Shown piece after piece: positions 61,047 to 64,000 of a DNA stretch of 64,000 bases. Made by a program: the position numbers and the translations under genes. Under the pieces are notes generated by a model. It saw nothing but the letters and a program-made list of their open reading frames with translations, made no database searches and was not told where the DNA came from. The DNA is from Planctomycetaceae bacterium. GTDB lineage: Bacteria; Planctomycetota; Planctomycetia; Planctomycetales; Planctomycetaceae. The stretch is taken from assembly GCA_020638955.1 (NCBI GenBank), contig JACKHO010000006.1, forward strand, positions 455,418-519,417, read 5' to 3'. Numbering within the stretch: the stretch's first letter is position 1; each line of letters begins with the position of its first letter.

Positions 61047-64000
61047 CTAATACTCATTCTTAAACTGGGGATGCACCCACAGGAATTCGCGACGTTTGTT
61101 TTGCACGCGTTCGAGGCCACCGAATCTGCCAGTTTTGTCCTTTTGTTTTAACAGTGCATGTAGTTCCCTGAGCATTGCTCCTTGGGCGAGCATTGCGTGA
61201 CCGGAATCCAGTTCTGCGGCGTCGTCGGTGCTCAGCCAGTCTCCGACTTTTTGACCCGCGTCCAGAAGACTTTCGGCAAAGGCTTTGCCAGTGTCGACCT
61301 GGTCTTGGAATGCCTCGATAGAGGCAGCGTCGATGGCCAGCTTGGCGGCGACGGCAGGGACTGCGATTGGAAGAGCCAGGCTCAGAGTTCCGCACAGCAC
61401 TTTCAGGAATGGGGCTGATTGTCTCATCCAGTCTCTGGTCAGCTCGATTTCGTAAACACCCAGCTTCTTGTCGCCCGTCAGCATTGGCAAGGGGAGCCGC
61501 GAGTGTTCACACCAGAGGGTTAACCGAAATTTCTGGGAAATCCATTTCGGTTTATCCCAGAATCCTGTCTCGACCGGTTCGAAACTGAACAAACGCGGGC
61601 CATCTTTCGCTGGGTCGGTCAAGGCCTTCAGGAACAGTTCGAACTGCTCATTCGCTTGGGCAATCATAGCTCGAACGTCGGTATTGAGACCGGAGACGCC
61701 GTCTTTAACCTCGGCCAGTTCGGTGCGCACTTTCTTCAGTTCAGCCAAGACCACTTCCAGCGGAAATTTCGCCGTAGCGGCCAGCAGCAGCGAGTCGATG
61801 TCGTGAAACTTCTCGCAGACGTTGCAGCGAACTTTCGGAATGCCTTCCCGCTTTGTCTCGACCAGCGCCTTCACTTCGTGCAAGCCCTTGCAGGGCGGAT
61901 GGCAAGCCACGCTGCGGCGGCAATCGAGTCCTTTCCAAAAGTAGTCCACCAGCCATTCGATTTCAGAACAGAGATTGCCGAGAAATCCGTCGGGATACGC
62001 GGCGCGAACTGTGACGTGGATTTCGCCCGCAATTTCTTCGAGGAAGGCACGACCGTTGACGCCGTCATCCAGAATCATGCCAGTCTTCCAATGGCGGCTA
62101 TCGAAGTAGTTGTTCTGTCCGAGCGAGTAGCGATGTAGACGCACAATCAGCCGGTAGATGAGCCCTTCGACCTCAGCGGTTCGGCCAGTTTCCGTATCGA
62201 TAATGCGGCAAATACGCTTTCGCTCGGCGTCACCCATTCCTGGCTGTAGTGTCCAATCTTGCTGCCAACCTTCTGGCCGGCCACCGGGGACTAACTGCGC
62301 GACAAGACTCGATTCCGCTGCGTCAACCTGGGGCAGCGCCACGCGGTACGACAGGTCGAACCGCTCCATCAGTTTGAGAAACACCGGATGTAATGCTTTC
62401 GGATACCTTTCTCGCTTGTGGCGGGCAGGGTTATCCCAAATTTCGTTCAATCGCGCATGTTGAACGAGCCCGTTCTGGTTCTTCGTGATTTCATCCTCCA
62501 GAACGCAGCTCATGGCCTTGCTCAAATACTCGGCTTTCAGGATGACTGTGTCCTGCAAAACCTCGTCGTCCGCGTAATGAATCAAGTGGCCCAACTCGTT
62601 GAGGATGACGGCATAAGTACTGGCGAGTTCGTCCGATACTTTCTGCCGGCGGCAGAGTGCCTGAAACTTCTTGAAAGAGATGTACGGATCTCTTTTGGAA
62701 CGCTTGCGCAGAGCCTCCAGCACGTCCTTCCAGCTCTTGGGGACAGTGCGACCAACTTGCCGAATGTTCGCCGCAGTCGCTGCAATTAAATCCTTCAGGT
62801 CATCTATTCCCTTTCGCTCGCCCGTCTGTTCATCGGGCTTACTGTCGACATGGCAAAAGCCGACAATCATGTCTCCAAACTCGCCACGAATTTTTTGTTC
62901 ATCAATGTGGGCGAGCCGGTCCGTCGGACCGCCCCGCGTCGCGACGACAATAATTCTTGGTCGGTCGTCGTGTCGGTTCTCGTCATAGGCGCGATGCTTG
63001 ACGAGCTTAATCCAATCCTCCACACGACACTTTTCAGGGCCGCCGCGCGGATCCCAGACCGCGAGATAGATCGCCGGAGAGGTGAAGAACAATTGGTGCG
63101 TGTGTTTGTAGATATCCTGGCCGCCGAAGTCCCAGGCGTTGAACGTAATCTCGGTCTGGCCTTCGGGATGGGTGAGCACGAGCGATTCAATTGAGACTTC
63201 GACGCCGTGAGTCGTCTTGCGTTTCTCGACCCAGTCGTCCCCGCGCAGTGCGCTGAGTAGGCTGGTTTTCCCCACTTCCCCCTCGCCAATCAGAATCAGC
63301 TTCGCCTCGTTGAGGACGATCTGATCTTCGGCCTTGGCGCGGAGATACCTTTTGACGGCGTCGAGGCTTTGTTCGTATGCGGAGGCAAGTTCGGGGTTGA
63401 GCGGATTCCCCTTGAGTTGTATCGCTTTTATTGTTTTAAGTTGGCAAAGCTCTACAGGCAAGTCTGTTAATTTATTGGATTCTAAATTCAGAGTCTCTAA
63501 TCTTGAAAGTCGTCCAATATTGTTTGGTAACTTCGTGAGCCCGTTGTCCGGCACGTTGATGCTATTAAGTTGTACTAGTTCTTCCAACCAGTCGGGAAGC
63601 ACCGATAGCTCGCAGCTCCATGCAGTCAAAGTCTTCAGGTTCGAGAAGTTACGCACACACTTTGGCAAATTCTTGATTGGGTTGCCTCCGAGGTATGACC
63701 CCATTAACAAAACCTCAAGTCGTTCTAGACTTGCGAAAGAGTCGGGTAAGTCGGTTAATTCATTTTGGGCACAAAAGAACGACCTTAATTCGGTAAGCTG
63801 GTTTAACGATTCGGGTAGTGTCGTTAGTCGGTTGGCAGAGACGTTCAACGCTTGCAATTCGGTGAGCCCACTTATCCAACTTGGTACTTCGCTGAGTGAG
63901 TTTGCTTCTAGGTTCAGCGACTGCAACTGCGTGAGCCGGGCCAATGACTCCGGCAACGCCGTCAGATGGTTGTGGGTGAGGTCCAGCGACTGCAACTGCG
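61047..64000 (-). CDS. LRR-Roc-COR protein, C-terminal part (5' end outside window)
   Basis: The frame is open to the right edge. In this part, residues 1-200 are leucine-rich repeats of 23 residues (LQSLNLEANSLSEVPSWI). A Roc GTPase domain (about 230-400) has P-loop GEGEVGKTS and WDFGGQDIYKHTH; the G4 region reads VVATRGGPTD rather than NKxD. The COR domain (about 420-560), a Cys-rich segment (about 690-735, CRRSVACHPPC, CNVC) and a C-terminal helical region with two hydrophobic segments (about 870-900) follow. Relatives (LRRK2-like, Roco) act as dimerising GTPase switches. The LRR part is visibly richer in A and T than the rest. Confidence 0.88.
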   Translation of the reverse strand, partial: QLQSLDLTHNHLTALPESLARLTQLQSLNLEANSLSEVPSWISGLTELQALNVSANRLTTLPESLNQLTELRSFFCAQNELTDLPDSFASLERLEVLLMGSYLGGNPIKNLPKCVRNFSNLKTLTAWSCELSVLPDWLEELVQLNSINVPDNGLTKLPNNIGRLSRLETLNLESNKLTDLPVELCQLKTIKAIQLKGNPLNPELASAYEQSLDAVKRYLRAKAEDQIVLNEAKLILIGEGEVGKTSLLSALRGDDWVEKRKTTHGVEVSIESLVLTHPEGQTEITFNAWDFGGQDIYKHTHQLFFTSPAIYLAVWDPRGGPEKCRVEDWIKLVKHRAYDENRHDDRPRIIVVATRGGPTDRLAHIDEQKIRGEFGDMIVGFCHVDSKPDEQTGERKGIDDLKDLIAATAANIRQVGRTVPKSWKDVLEALRKRSKRDPYISFKKFQALCRRQKVSDELASTYAVILNELGHLIHYADDEVLQDTVILKAEYLSKAMSCVLEDEITKNQNGLVQHARLNEIWDNPARHKRERYPKALHPVFLKLMERFDLSYRVALPQVDAAESSLVAQLVPGGRPEGWQQDWTLQPGMGDAERKRICRIIDTETGRTAEVEGLIYRLIVRLHRYSLGQNNYFDSRHWKTGMILDDGVNGRAFLEEIAGEIHVTVRAAYPDGFLGNLCSEIEWLVDYFWKGLDCRRSVACHPPCKGLHEVKALVETKREGIPKVRCNVCEKFHDIDSLLLAATAKFPLEVVLAELKKVRTELAEVKDGVSGLNTDVRAMIAQANEQFELFLKALTDPAKDGPRLFSFEPVETGFWDKPKWISQKFRLTLWCEHSRLPLPMLTGDKKLGVYEIELTRDWMRQSAPFLKVLCGTLSLALPIAVPAVAAKLAIDAASIEAFQDQVDTGKAFAESLLDAGQKVGDWLSTDDAAELDSGHAMLAQGAMLRELHALLKQKDKTGRFGGLERVQNKRREFLWVHPQFKNEY

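Noticed and set aside
1..64000. tRNA, rRNA, CRISPR array, prophage or insertion sequence
   Set aside because: No tRNA-like T-arm with matching acceptor, no direct-repeat array, and no integrase or transposase frame was recognised. A tRNA or covariance-model search could still find something missed by eye.

Overview
The window reads as chromosomal DNA of a planctomycete, probably of the Planctomycetaceae in the broad sense. The evidence is three large PSD1-type proteins (cytochrome-like PSCyt1, DUF1549, DUF1553), a DUF1559 pilin-like protein with an N-terminal methylation motif and an H-x9-DG tail, a PmoA-like (DUF6807) protein, Tat-exported Gfo/Idh/MocA oxidoreductases, an ECF sigma factor paired with a Ser/Thr kinase, and a CcsBA cytochrome c synthase. 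Genes are mostly single or in short runs on both strands. Recognisable Shine-Dalgarno sites occur only at some starts, and GC content looks to be in the mid-50s by eye. No rRNA, tRNA, CRISPR array, integrase or insertion sequence was recognised.

Layout. 1-3453 (+): end of an ABC-2 permease, an amidohydrolase, and a CobA-HemD fusion for tetrapyrrole synthesis. 3507-10388 (-): metH (with an unexpected extra domain), rpoN, recR and ybaB. 10717-12348 (+): a membrane-anchored unknown. 12469-22474 (-): a DUF1559 protein, PSD1 protein 1 with an isochorismatase-ThuA fusion, a polytopic membrane protein, and PSD1 protein 2 with a Big_2-like region. 23046-25805: a membrane protein with a charged tail and a cysteine-desulfurase-like enzyme. 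25899-30219 (-): an Hsp70-membrane-prenyltransferase-like fusion preceded by a degenerate J-like/PEGA membrane protein. 30548-37826: a secreted CxxCH protein, PSD1 protein 3 with a CxxCH lipoprotein, and a PmoA-like protein. 37930-40353 (+): a PP2C phosphatase and a Gfo/Idh/MocA oxidoreductase. 40403-48244 (-): a lipoprotein, ccsBA, a DUF374 acyltransferase, a GT2 glycosyltransferase and a HisA-like protein. 48512-51341 (-): a DksA/TraR protein and the ECF sigma/kinase pair. 51608-57765: a membrane protein, a cupredoxin-like protein, a Tyr/Gly/Cys-rich exported protein, a serine-less alpha/beta-hydrolase and an Hsp20 pair. 57891-60901: an exported oxidoreductase and an exported esterase. 61047-64000 (-): the 3' part of a large LRR-Roc-COR gene.

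How the parts fit. CcsBA would attach heme to the CxxCH proteins in the window (three PSD1 proteins, one lipoprotein, one secreted protein). RpoN is encoded here, and a nearly perfect sigma-54 promoter lies in front of the Hsp20 operon. The best candidate for an undescribed system is the pair at 25899-30219. One protein has an Hsp70 ATPase in the cytoplasm joined through one membrane helix to a predicted periplasmic alpha/alpha-barrel. The protein upstream has a J-like domain whose HPD motif reads LQD, a membrane helix and a PEGA-like exported domain. Other unusual points are the winged-helix-like insertion in the activation domain of MetH, a kinase carrying a ZAS-type anti-sigma motif, and two enzymes that lack the expected catalytic residue. 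Three dispersed REP-like hairpins and one MITE-like inverted repeat lie between genes. All family assignments come from reading motifs by eye; no database search was run.
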